Assembly (NCBI GenBank): GCA_016720745.1
Contig: JADKKA010000019.1
Location: 823,529-887,528, forward strand
DNA length: 64,000 nucleotides
Origin: Chitinophagaceae bacterium
GTDB lineage: Bacteria; Bacteroidota; Bacteroidia; Chitinophagales; Chitinophagaceae
Direction of reading: 5' to 3'
The notes under the pieces were generated by a model, which was given only the letters and a program-made list of their open reading frames with translations, had not been told where the DNA came from and did not search any database. Both the position numbers and the translations under genes were made by a program. The stretch's first letter is position 1; every line of letters begins with the position of its first letter. Below are positions 43,986-51,629 of this stretch, piece by piece.

Positions 43986-45248
43986 TTATTTCAGACTGGA
44001 ATAAATAATATTAACGAGCTTCTCTGTATAATCCCAGTGGGAATTTGGATTTTGCTGGGTCATTATTAAGGCAATCATTTTTTCTTTTGGATCTGCCCAG
44101 TAAGAGGTTCCATAGTAGCCACCCCATGAAAAACATCCTTCATTAAACGGGGCCATTTGAGATGATTTTTTACCGGTTATCTTGAAGCCCAGGCAAAAAT
44201 TATCAGGACCAAACATTTCATCGTCTAATTGAGGACTTAGCATTAATTCAACCATACGTCTGCCCAGTATTTGTTTGCCATTGTAGCGGCCGCCGTTTAA
44301 CAGCATTTGCAAAAAAATCGAGTAATCAAATGCTGTGGAAGATAATCCCGCACCCCCGGAGAAATAAGTTTTCGGCATCAGGGGATAAGAGGGATTTATA
44401 TTCCGGAATGTGGGAGACCATTCAATGATCTGCTGCTTTTCATTTTCAGTGTACACAGTAGCCATCCTTCCGGCCTTGCTGGCGGGAACATTGAAATAAG
44501 TATCCTTCATACCGAGTGGGGTAAATATATTTTTATGGCAAAAGCTTTCCAGTGATTCTCCGCTGATCACTTCTACCAGACAACCTAGGAGATCCGTATT
44601 CAGCCCATAGGTAAATCTTTCTCCCGGCTGATGCAACAAGGGGAGTTTACCCAGGTCGCTCATTTTAGCCAATAGATTTTCATTAAAATATCCAAGGCCT
44701 GATGGGATCCTGTGTTTGGCATAGATTGCCTGCATGGTATCATTGCCAATGTCGGGGTAGCTGATACCTGAGCTATGGGTTAACAAATCCCGGAAGGTGA
44801 TTTCTCTCTTGGCCGGGCCACTGGTATAACTGGAATCAGCCCGGTTAAAGCTTTTGATAACAGTTGGGTTTTTAAAGCTGGGTATGAAATCGGCGATGGA
44901 CTGATCCAGCCGGAACTTTCCTTTTTCCAGTAACTGCATCACGGCAAAACTGGTAATGGCTTTGGTCTGGCTCATGATCCGGAAGATGGCGTCTGGCTGC
45001 ATGGTTTTTTTGGTCTCCCGGTTTGCATAACCGCTGCCTTTGGTATATACAACCTGATTGTCTTTTACAATCAGTACGACGGCTCCGGCTAGCCAGTTCT
45101 GATCAACATAACGATTCAGCAAAGTATCGATTTGTGAAAGCCGGTCATAATCGATACCCGCATGCCGTTTGGGAATGGGAGAGAGGGTCTGGGAAATTGC
45201 ATTTTGCAGGGAGAAAAAAAGGAGCAGGGCGCAAATAATGCTTTTCAT
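43986..45248 (-). CDS. Serine hydrolase, beta-lactamase/class C family, exported
   Basis: A 420-residue protein with a signal peptide (IICALLLFFSLQNAISQ). The class C/esterase nucleophile motif is SQTK (Ser93, Lys96 in FRIMSQTKAIT), and YGLNTDLLG gives the Tyr-x-Asn motif. Near the end, SWGGYYGTSYWADP holds the third-motif region with HGG replaced by WGG. This is typical of EstB-like esterases and D-aminopeptidases rather than true AmpC. It lies 30 nt upstream of the GNAT gene on the same strand. Confidence 0.88.
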   Translation of the reverse strand: MKSIICALLLFFSLQNAISQTLSPIPKRHAGIDYDRLSQIDTLLNRYVDQNWLAGAVVLIVKDNQVVYTKGSGYANRETKKTMQPDAIFRIMSQTKAITSFAVMQLLEKGKFRLDQSIADFIPSFKNPTVIKSFNRADSSYTSGPAKREITFRDLLTHSSGISYPDIGNDTMQAIYAKHRIPSGLGYFNENLLAKMSDLGKLPLLHQPGERFTYGLNTDLLGCLVEVISGESLESFCHKNIFTPLGMKDTYFNVPASKAGRMATVYTENEKQQIIEWSPTFRNINPSYPLMPKTYFSGGAGLSSTAFDYSIFLQMLLNGGRYNGKQILGRRMVELMLSPQLDDEMFGPDNFCLGFKITGKKSSQMAPFNEGCFSWGGYYGTSYWADPKEKMIALIMTQQNPNSHWDYTEKLVNIIYSSLK

Positions 45249-45468
45249 AAAAATAATTTTGTATTGCCGTCTATTTATTTCAATAGAAGAGGGTGAAAAA
45301 ATCCTGGTAGTATTCAGAAAGAAAATATGTTGAATGTAAATATAATTTCCGTTAAAACACTGGTAAGCCTGGTGTATTTAAAGAAGGAAAGGGCTGGCTC
45401 TGACAGCCCCGGGAAAAGCCAGTTTGCCCTGGCAGAATTTCATAGCTAGGAACCACGGGACTATTTGT

Positions 45469-45882
45469 TCAGTTTTCATGGAGCAGCATCCAGGAAGTAC
45501 CGAGTTGATCGCGTAACATAGCAAAACGGTTGGCAAAAAAGGTCTTTTCCATTTGCATAAAAATCTCCCCGTTAACGGATAGCTGTTGGTAGACTTCTTC
45601 TGCTCTTTCAGCAGAATCAAGCCGCAGGGTGAGGTAGGCGCTGCGCATGGGGGCCGCATCAGCCACATCAGCTCCCCTGACAAGGGTGCCGCCTATTTCT
45701 ATAATGGCATGCAAGATGGGGTTTGTCCATTCTTTAGGGAAATGTGGAGGTACCTGTTCATGGGGAAGCATCAACCTGATTTTACCTCCCAGTACCTTTT
45801 CGTAGAACCGGAATGCTGCTTCGCAATGGCCGGGATAATTGATGTAGATATCGAGTTGGAGGGATTGATTCGGGTTCATTGT
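45469..45882 (-). CDS. VOC family protein (PhnB/glyoxalase-like)
   Basis: A 137-residue vicinal-oxygen-chelate protein. LDIYINYPGHCEAAFRFYEKVLGGKI is the usual PhnB-like start. YLTLRLDSAERAEEVYQQLS and FFANRFAMLRDQLGTSWMLLH complete the two-module fold. A 12-codon upstream extension is in frame but precedes the family start. Function is unknown; such proteins often bind metal and small molecules. Confidence 0.87.
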   Translation of the reverse strand, partial: TMNPNQSLQLDIYINYPGHCEAAFRFYEKVLGGKIRLMLPHEQVPPHFPKEWTNPILHAIIEIGGTLVRGADVADAAPMRSAYLTLRLDSAERAEEVYQQLSVNGEIFMQMEKTFFANRFAMLRDQLGTSWMLLHEN

Positions 45883-46133
45883 GTTTAATTTGATTGGTCT
45901 GCTTTCCCTATTATTCATAGCCGATCCGGCAAGAATCAGAAAATCTGAATGAATGCTACAAATTTCGCGAAAGGGGATATAACATCTTAGTGTGAATGCG
46001 ACGATACTGGTGGCGGGATGCGACTGTCCTTAAATTGGTAGCTGATACTGTTAGTGCTCAAGGGCATCAGGCCAATAGCATTTTTGTAGTGTAGGGGGGG
46101 ACAGTGTAAAGTTCGCAAATGAGAGTGGGCAAG
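45883..46133. other. Spacer, no gene seen
   Basis: This 250-nt spacer lies between the VOC and DUF4287 genes. No convincing coding or palindromic structure is seen. Confidence 0.4.
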
Positions 46134-46352
46134 TTACTTCGTCTTTCCTTTAAATGTTGCATAAATAGCCATGGCATGACCATGCCCTAAATCAAAATCT
46201 GTTTTAAGCCAATTGGTGATTTCGGTGGCTTTGATGACAGGGTTAATTTTTCCACCTGTGATAAACCCTTTTTTTTCGGCCAATTTTTTAAAATCAGCAG
46301 GTGTCTTTCCGGTTTTGGCTTTTATGTTGTCAATATAAGCTTGAAATGACAT
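46134..46352 (-). CDS. DUF4287 small protein
   Basis: A 72-residue protein with the DUF4287 pattern SFQAYIDNIKAKTGKTPADFKKLAEKKG and GHGHAMAIYATFKG. The family is common in soil bacteria and has no assigned function. It may be co-transcribed with the MmcQ-type gene 44 nt upstream. Confidence 0.85.
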   Translation of the reverse strand: MSFQAYIDNIKAKTGKTPADFKKLAEKKGFITGGKINPVIKATEITNWLKTDFDLGHGHAMAIYATFKGKTK

Positions 46353-46396
46353 AGGTGATTTTTTTAAGGTGGTTACAAATTTAAAATAAAGAATGT

Positions 46397-47026
46397 TTAG
46401 CGTTTGCTGGTTTTCAGCCTGTATTTTTCCGGTTTTGTGCCCGTTCTTTCGATTATTTTTCTGGCTTCCAGATCCAATTTAACGGTTTCGCCATACCATT
46501 GAACGCCTCCTTCAAAACTGTCTTTCACCTGCTGATAAAGGCTTTCCATGAGTTCGGTATGTGAAAGTACTTTTGATTGAAGAATATTAAGCAGGGCCTC
46601 CCTGATATAATTGTATTTTTCAAGTGAAATGCGCTTGTTGGTCTTGCTTTTGTCAGGATGCAGTGTTTGAATTTGTTTGGCTGTTTTTTTGGGAGCAGCA
46701 GCTTTTGCCTTTTTATTGGGGGCCACATTTAAATAAGATTTTCCCATTGCTTCTTTAATAATGTTCATCGGCACTTTTTTAAGATCGAAAACAGTCCAGC
46801 CTTGTTTTCCCCAGGCTCCTGTTGCCGGAATTGCGATGCTGGGGCGAATCAGGCAATAGATGGATTGTTCTGATTCAGTGAGCTTCATGGAGGCCTTTTT
46901 GTTAACAATATCAAGTGTGGCAAATATCTTTTCCCTGATCCGAAAGGAGGCTTTATCAAAATGTGGTTTTTCACTCACCTGATCAAATTCCAGGGCTGTT
47001 TTTCTAAAGTTGGCAGCTGTGATCAT
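46397..47026 (-). CDS. MmcQ/YjbR-like domain fused to DUF6958-like domain
   Basis: A 209-residue fusion. Residues about 1-105 fit MmcQ/YjbR DNA-binding-like proteins (FRKTALEFDQVSEKPHFDKASFRI, GWTVFDLKKVPMNIIKEAM). A basic linker (KKAKAAAPKKTAKQ) leads to a C-terminal segment resembling DUF6958 (YIREALLNILQSKVLSHTEL, GGVQWYGETVKLDLEARKII). The winged, basic nature suggests nucleic-acid or protein binding; the role is unknown. Confidence 0.75.
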   Translation of the reverse strand: MITAANFRKTALEFDQVSEKPHFDKASFRIREKIFATLDIVNKKASMKLTESEQSIYCLIRPSIAIPATGAWGKQGWTVFDLKKVPMNIIKEAMGKSYLNVAPNKKAKAAAPKKTAKQIQTLHPDKSKTNKRISLEKYNYIREALLNILQSKVLSHTELMESLYQQVKDSFEGGVQWYGETVKLDLEARKIIERTGTKPEKYRLKTSKR

Positions 47027-47183
47027 TGTTTTTTGCAGGGCTTTGATTGATTATAGCAGTGTAGTGATTGTGCTGAGACAATTTGTTGAAATCGGTTTAA
47101 CTATTCTGAAATGTAATGATCTTGCCGGATTTTAATTTGTTCATATATTAGTGATTCTGGTCTGAAATAGCTGATGCTAACCT

Positions 47184-47786
47184 TTATTTTTTTATTAACT
47201 CCAGTTTGGTGATTGCTGGTAAATAGGCTTTGACTCTATCATAATCTCCCTCACAACATAAAAAATCAGAAAGCTTCCAATCCCAGTAAACTTTAAACTG
47301 CTTGCCCAGATAGGCCGGATTGTCATTGTATTGACCGGAACGCTCATGGAGCTGATATTTGCCATAGTTATTTGCTGCCTGCCCGAAATCATATGTTTCT
47401 CCTTTGGCATCTTTGAAAAGAATATGCTGGTAGTCGCCGAAATCATTTCCCTGATAAATGGCTGTGATCGGGTTAGGGATATTTTGCCATTTTTTTTTGA
47501 GCCAGTCCAGATGCTGTTTTAATTCGATCTGCAAATCAGGGGGATTCTTTAAAATTGCGTCCTCATTTTTTAAATACCCTGCTTTGGGTACCGGTTGGGG
47601 ATTGCTGTTCGGAATAATTGTATCAGGGTTGCTAAATGATTGTTTTATTAGTACAGTATCCTCCAGTTCATAGTCGATTTCGGTCACTTTTGGAGTAGTC
47701 GAAATATCATCTTTTGCCTTATTGTTTTTACAGCTGGTGAATAAGGTGAAGAAAGCGGATATAAGCAGGAGTTTGTTTTTGCTCAC
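47184..47786 (-). CDS. Lipoprotein of unknown function
   Basis: A 200-residue predicted lipoprotein: LLLISAFFTLFTSCKNNK gives a lipobox Cys near residue 19, followed by a Lys/Asp-rich stretch. The folded part has LKQHLDWLKKKWQNIPNPIT and many aromatic residues (YDFGQAANNYGKYQLHERSG). No family is recognised. The gene lies at the edge of the cassette region; a GCTAAC at its 3' flank resembles a cassette end, but no attC-like body is visible. Confidence 0.7.
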   Translation of the reverse strand: MSKNKLLLISAFFTLFTSCKNNKAKDDISTTPKVTEIDYELEDTVLIKQSFSNPDTIIPNSNPQPVPKAGYLKNEDAILKNPPDLQIELKQHLDWLKKKWQNIPNPITAIYQGNDFGDYQHILFKDAKGETYDFGQAANNYGKYQLHERSGQYNDNPAYLGKQFKVYWDWKLSDFLCCEGDYDRVKAYLPAITKLELIKK

Positions 47787-47890
47787 GGTTATGTTGAATT
47801 AATGCCAGTTTTATGTCACTGGAAATATTGTGATTTGCTACCCGTTTTCTTACCTATCAGTAAGCGTGAATTATATATGCGTACTGTTGT

Positions 47891-48247
47891 TTATTTTTTT
47901 CCAAATATCCGTTTGAGCCATGAAGATTTCTCATTGGCCGGGTCAATGAGCTCTTCTTTCCAGGATCCATCAGCATTCCGGGTTGCTCTTTTATTGCCGA
48001 TTTCAATGACCATGCCTTCGCCATGACTAATAAATTCAACCAGATCCTGTGTAGTCCAGATGATTTGGTCAGTCCCCTCAATCTCAATAGAAATAGCATA
48101 GTCGCTCTGGGTCTTGCCTATAAACGCAATTTTGGTAACCGAGGGAGTAGTGTATCCCAAACAAGTACCATTTAGCCCTGCCACTCCCGCAGTCCTTGTA
48201 ATTTCATTGTCCAGAAATTTCACTTTATCTCCAAATTCTATAAGCAT
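47891..48247 (-). CDS. Hypothetical protein
   Basis: A 118-residue soluble protein with a beta-rich start (LIEFGDKVKFLDNEITRTAGVAGLNG) reminiscent of an SH3-like barrel, and a basic end (SSWLKRIFGKK). No family recognised. Good codon bias and a clean ATG support coding. Confidence 0.6.
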   Translation of the reverse strand: MLIEFGDKVKFLDNEITRTAGVAGLNGTCLGYTTPSVTKIAFIGKTQSDYAISIEIEGTDQIIWTTQDLVEFISHGEGMVIEIGNKRATRNADGSWKEELIDPANEKSSWLKRIFGKK

Positions 48248-48574
48248 AAAAGATCAATAATCTATACTGTAGTTGCTTGTTTTTGATAATAGTTAATCCT
48301 TTTTTCCAAGGCAAAGTGCATAACTGTTAGGGCAGTATCCTTTTTATAAAGTTAAATATAGTGGCAAATATTGAAATTATTTGTTAGCTGCTGATTTTTA
48401 GAATTAGTTCTTTTGTGTAGGACTAATTCTGCATGCAATCAGCCAATACATTTCTTATTCTGCTTACTCAAAATGAAGGGAAGGGCCAGGTGGGTATCGC
48501 ATGCTGGATTAACTGGGGAAAAAAACGCGGTAAACCACCCGGAAAAGAAAACTGTAGCCGGAATGTGAATTGGC
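48248..48574. other. Spacer, no gene; possible worn-out cassette site
   Basis: Positions about 48328-48345 read GTGCATAACTGTTAGGGC, loosely like a cassette-site start, but no partner arm is seen. Nothing else is recognised. Confidence 0.3.
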
Positions 48575-48955
48575 CTATGAAGCAGTTAAAATTTCCTCAT
48601 AACCACTTTTAATAATGGTGGAGATCATTTTAAATTGCTTGTTGGCATTAAAGCGGTGGATGGTATGTGCGGGAATAACAATGCCTGAACCAAGTTTAAG
48701 ATGGTGCGTTTCCTTGCCAATGGTGATATCTGCCACCCCGTCAATGATTTGAATATAATTATCAAAGGGAATGATCTTGTCGTCTAATTCTTCTCCCTCG
48801 CTGAATGACATGGCCGTTACATTGCCTGTAATTTTCTTCACGATGGTACGACTCATGACGGCATTGGGGATATACTCAACAATCTCAACGATGATGTGTT
48901 CTTTCCCTTTTTCTATTTCTACTGAATCGCTGCTCTTCTTTTTATTATCGCTCAT
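48575..48955 (-). CDS. Cupin-domain protein
   Basis: A 126-residue single cupin. Strand motif IIPFDNYIQIIDGVADITIG and the second motif LKLGSGIVIPAHTIHRFNA with a metal-binding His are visible. It is a paralogue of the cupin at 55684-56052, with the same start logic (IEKG.EHIIVE.VEY) and the same end (IIKSGYE). The ligand is unknown. Confidence 0.85.
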   Translation of the reverse strand: MSDNKKKSSDSVEIEKGKEHIIVEIVEYIPNAVMSRTIVKKITGNVTAMSFSEGEELDDKIIPFDNYIQIIDGVADITIGKETHHLKLGSGIVIPAHTIHRFNANKQFKMISTIIKSGYEEILTAS

Positions 48956-49059
48956 AATATATACAATACCGTAAGATAATGATTTAAAAGCAGTTAGACT
49001 TCATTATTGCAATATATATTTTGTAATACGGTTTACGGGTTAATGTAAATTGTCATCTT

Positions 49060-49244
49060 ACGTTATTGGCTTAATGAGGGTTGGGAATCAGCATTCCGGT
49101 GCCAATAACCGCTGTTGTGTGAAAATATATTGTTGAAGATTTGTTCAAAAGCTGATACTGATGGGTCTGTTGGGAGGATGCCAGGTTTGCATTTACCTGA
49201 TGGTTACTTGTCAAACTCAATTTGCATATCACTCAATGTTAAGT
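49060..49244 (-). repeat. Decayed attC-like site (leftmost recognised)
   Basis: The phrases GGAATCAGCATTCCGG, CAATAACCGCTGTTG and a final CTCAATGTTAAG align with the better-kept site at 57195-57387. The left RYYYAAC box is not clear. It would belong to the gene at 49261-49710, which begins 16 nt beyond the GTTAAGT box. Confidence 0.6.
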
Positions 49245-49260
49245 GCTGTACTTACCTTTT

Positions 49261-49710
49261 TTACAAATTGCCGGTTTTTAATTGTTCAAAAATTTCTCGT
49301 TCATTATTGACCATTTTTCTTGCTTCTTTTAGGATGGAATTCAGGGCACCTTTTTTGGGCTCTTCAAAAATAAAAACAGAGTCAAGTTTTGGATAAAATA
49401 ATTTGATACCTCTGCATTTTTTGTCAGACTTATACTCATATATAAAGCCGGGTTGTCCTCTGTCATTGCATTTACAGTCAAGAAAAATTGATAAAGCAGA
49501 ATTTTTGTGAAACCCTTTATTGTAGTCTAGTCTTTTGTCGCCAAAATTGTTCTTGTCGCCTGTGACTAAATTGTAGGAGTTTTCTGCTTTACTCCAGGTA
49601 TAGCCATGCTTAAATGCTTTACAACCAATAAAGCAGATACAAATTGCCAGTAGTGAAAAATAAATTGAATTTATATTCAATAAGAATGGTTTGTTTGTGG
49701 TATGTGTCAA
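49261..49710 (-). CDS. Hypothetical lipoprotein (cassette gene)
   Basis: A 149-residue protein. The hydrophobic start (SIYFSLLAICICFIGCKAF) with a Cys suggests a lipoprotein. Later parts (FLDCKCNDRGQPGFIYEYKSDKKC) are Cys-rich. The only available start is a TTG, because a stop lies three codons upstream. No family recognised. Its 3' end lies close to the decayed attC at 49060-49244. Confidence 0.6.
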   Translation of the reverse strand: MTHTTNKPFLLNINSIYFSLLAICICFIGCKAFKHGYTWSKAENSYNLVTGDKNNFGDKRLDYNKGFHKNSALSIFLDCKCNDRGQPGFIYEYKSDKKCRGIKLFYPKLDSVFIFEEPKKGALNSILKEARKMVNNEREIFEQLKTGNL

Positions 49711-50330
49711 GTTGTTTTATAGTTTTTGTAGAGGTTGTTGAGTTTCTATTCGGGTGCTCTGTCTGCTCGTTTGTGGCCTGCGCTAATGTTCATCTGATGC
49801 TAATAATTCATTGAGAAATTATAGAAAAGTATATTGGCAAAACCTCCAATTGGGTAGCGAAATATCCATTTCTTAATTTTTTTTTTTCATATTGAGCGTC
49901 TTGTTAACGTTGGTGCCTGACGGGAAGGGCTTTGAGAAGATTGGTATTAGAATTCAGTCCGCCCGGTACCACTGCTGATTTCATTTTAAATGAAGTTAGG
50001 AACAGATGTCAAAATTGCTTGTCCAGCCAGGAACCAAAGTTGAGTTGCGTATATCTTATGAAGATTTGATTGTCCAGCCAAACTTTATGTAAACCCTTTT
50101 TTTGTGTAATCGCCGTTATTGAAAGTCGAAATTTATTCGTAGCTTACTGGAAATGGGTTTAAATAAATTTAAGTCTGTCAGACGGAGCCATTTGCAGGTG
50201 GGCAGCCGGTAGGTCAATTTACACCAATCAAGTGTAAAAAGGCTAATCCAAATGGCGTATTTGTAGAATACGAAAGAATATTTAGTTTACCCTGTTTCTT
50301 GAGTCTGCTCTAACATGAAAAAAATTTATT
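49711..50330. other. Long spacer: decayed attC plus upstream region of a plus-strand gene
   Basis: Apart from the site at 49918-50130, no gene is seen. The last 100 nt hold the probable promoter of the plus-strand lipoprotein, but no clear TAnnTTTG box. Confidence 0.45.
49918..50130. repeat. Decayed attC-like site
   Basis: CCTGACGGGAAGGGCTTT corresponds to the start of other sites (CTAACGGGAAGGGC at 54050). GGTATTAGAATTC, TCCGCCCGGTACCACTGCTG and GAAGTTAGGAACA match inner phrases of the family. The right end near GCCGTTATTG is uncertain. Confidence 0.6.
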
Positions 50331-50867
50331 ATGCAAATAAAAAATGTAGTGTTGTTGTCTGTAATGGTACTTGCAATTGGAGCTTGTAAAAAAAAGCAGG
50401 ATGGTCCTGCGGCTTCAACAAGAAATCAATGGGATGGTCGGTATCGTATGGAAGGTACTATGACAGATCATTCTAACGCGGCTTTTGGATGGATGGGCAA
50501 CACCTATCTATATACTTTACAAACAAGCGGTACTGCTACGGACAGCCTGGTTTCAAATGATCTCGCTATACCGGGTATCATTATAGGAAATACGGGGGCC
50601 GGTATCACAAATGCAACTTTCTACAGTAAATTCGGTTTGATAATGAATTTTGATGCGGCTACAAATAAAGTCACTTCAGTTATTAACTATTACGGTCAAC
50701 CTTCTTCCTCCGGGCGTTCCGCAGTTCTAGATCCAACGGGTGCTAATTCGATTGATCCTGTAACTAAAAATATTCGGGTCAAATTCTTTATGGATGAAAC
50801 AGGGATAGCAGGGCACAGATCCACATTTGATGTCACGTTGGTTTACCTGGGTACAAGGCCCTTATAA
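50331..50867 (+). CDS. Hypothetical lipoprotein on the plus strand
   Basis: A 178-residue protein: MQIKNVVLLSVMVLAIGACKKK gives a lipobox Cys near residue 19. The rest is beta-rich with a pattern like short Bacteroidota lipoproteins (WDGRYRMEGTMTDHSNAAFG ... RSTFDVTLVYLGT). No family recognised. It is one of two plus-strand genes in an otherwise minus-strand array, so it may be an inverted cassette or a later arrival. Confidence 0.72.
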   Translation: MQIKNVVLLSVMVLAIGACKKKQDGPAASTRNQWDGRYRMEGTMTDHSNAAFGWMGNTYLYTLQTSGTATDSLVSNDLAIPGIIIGNTGAGITNATFYSKFGLIMNFDAATNKVTSVINYYGQPSSSGRSAVLDPTGANSIDPVTKNIRVKFFMDETGIAGHRSTFDVTLVYLGTRPL

Positions 50868-50879
50868 AACGAACGAAAA

Positions 50880-50923
50880 TCTGAATGCTGTTAAAGGCCG
50901 TAAGATCATGCAGGCAGTTTATC
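50880..50923. repeat. Fragment of an attC-like site
   Basis: GCTGTTAAAGGCCG followed by CAGGCAG matches the inner part of the 130-nt site at 60990-61119 (GCTGTTAAAGGCCG...CAGGCGG). The left half is missing. The end box GTTTATC would abut the stop of the thioesterase gene. Confidence 0.5.
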
Positions 50924-51338
50924 GCTTATCAATAATTGCTACTGTAAATCGACTTATACAAACAATTTTGTCCTGGTCGTTAAAAATCCGAATATCCCAA
51001 ACATGGGTTTTTTGACCTAAGTGAATAGGAGAACATACTCCCCTGACCTCACCTGTGCTTACTGGTCTAAGGTGATTTGCATTTATGTCTAAACCAACGC
51101 AGACAAACTCATTTGTGTCAATAACTAAACTGCTTGCAAAAGTTCCTACAGTCTCTGCAAGTACTACAGATGCTCCGCCATGTAAAATTCCGAAAGGCTG
51201 TCGGGTCTTTTCGTTTACCGGCATTGTTGCAGTAAGCGAGTTCTCGTTCCAATCTGTGAACTTTATACCCAAAAAACTACCCAGGTATTCTGGATATTTA
51301 TTTAAGCCGTCTAAATTAATTTCAGATTTCCAAATCAT
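50919..51338 (-). CDS. PaaI-family hotdog thioesterase (cassette gene)
   Basis: A 139-residue PaaI-type acyl-CoA thioesterase. TRQPFGILHGGASVVLAETVG contains the active-site HGG motif, and LDINANHLRPVSTGEVRG the C-terminal family motif. A longer frame starts at a TTG inside the neighbouring attC, so the ATG is used. The stop TAA overlaps the presumed cassette end. The substrate is unknown. Confidence 0.87.
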   Translation of the reverse strand: MIWKSEINLDGLNKYPEYLGSFLGIKFTDWNENSLTATMPVNEKTRQPFGILHGGASVVLAETVGTFASSLVIDTNEFVCVGLDINANHLRPVSTGEVRGVCSPIHLGQKTHVWDIRIFNDQDKIVCISRFTVAIIDKR

Positions 51339-51362
51339 TTTAAAGGAATTTGTTTTGTTTGC

Positions 51363-51575
51363 AGCCAACGGGCAGGGCTTTATAAGGGTAGGAATTTGTA
51401 TTCCGTCCGCCTGTAACCGATGCTGATTGAAAAACTGATGTTGAAGTTAAGAACTAAAGACTAGAGTTGTTAGTCCAGCCCGAACAATAGCCTGGATTTG
51501 CAACCTGCCTGCCGAAAGTCAGGTTGGCTGATGCTTGTTTTTTAAGCCACACTTGCGTAAAACCCCATGTTGACA
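51363..51575 (-). repeat. attC site (213 nt)
   Basis: AGCCAAC at the left and GTTGACA at the right bound a site with GGGCAGGGCTT near the left box and TGCGTAAAACCCCAT near the right. GTATTCCGTCCGCC and GATGTTGAAGTTAAG are shared inner phrases. It belongs to the glycosidase gene on its right, whose stop is 54 nt away. Confidence 0.8.
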
Positions 51576-51629
51576 GAAGTATTTCCTCAACGCGCCAGAA
51601 AATCACATTGATATAAAAACCACCTTTGC

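Noticed and set aside
43986..45248. Calling this serine hydrolase an AmpC-type resistance enzyme
   Set aside because: The third motif is WGG-like rather than KTG, as in EstB-type esterases. Resistance is not supported by the sequence.
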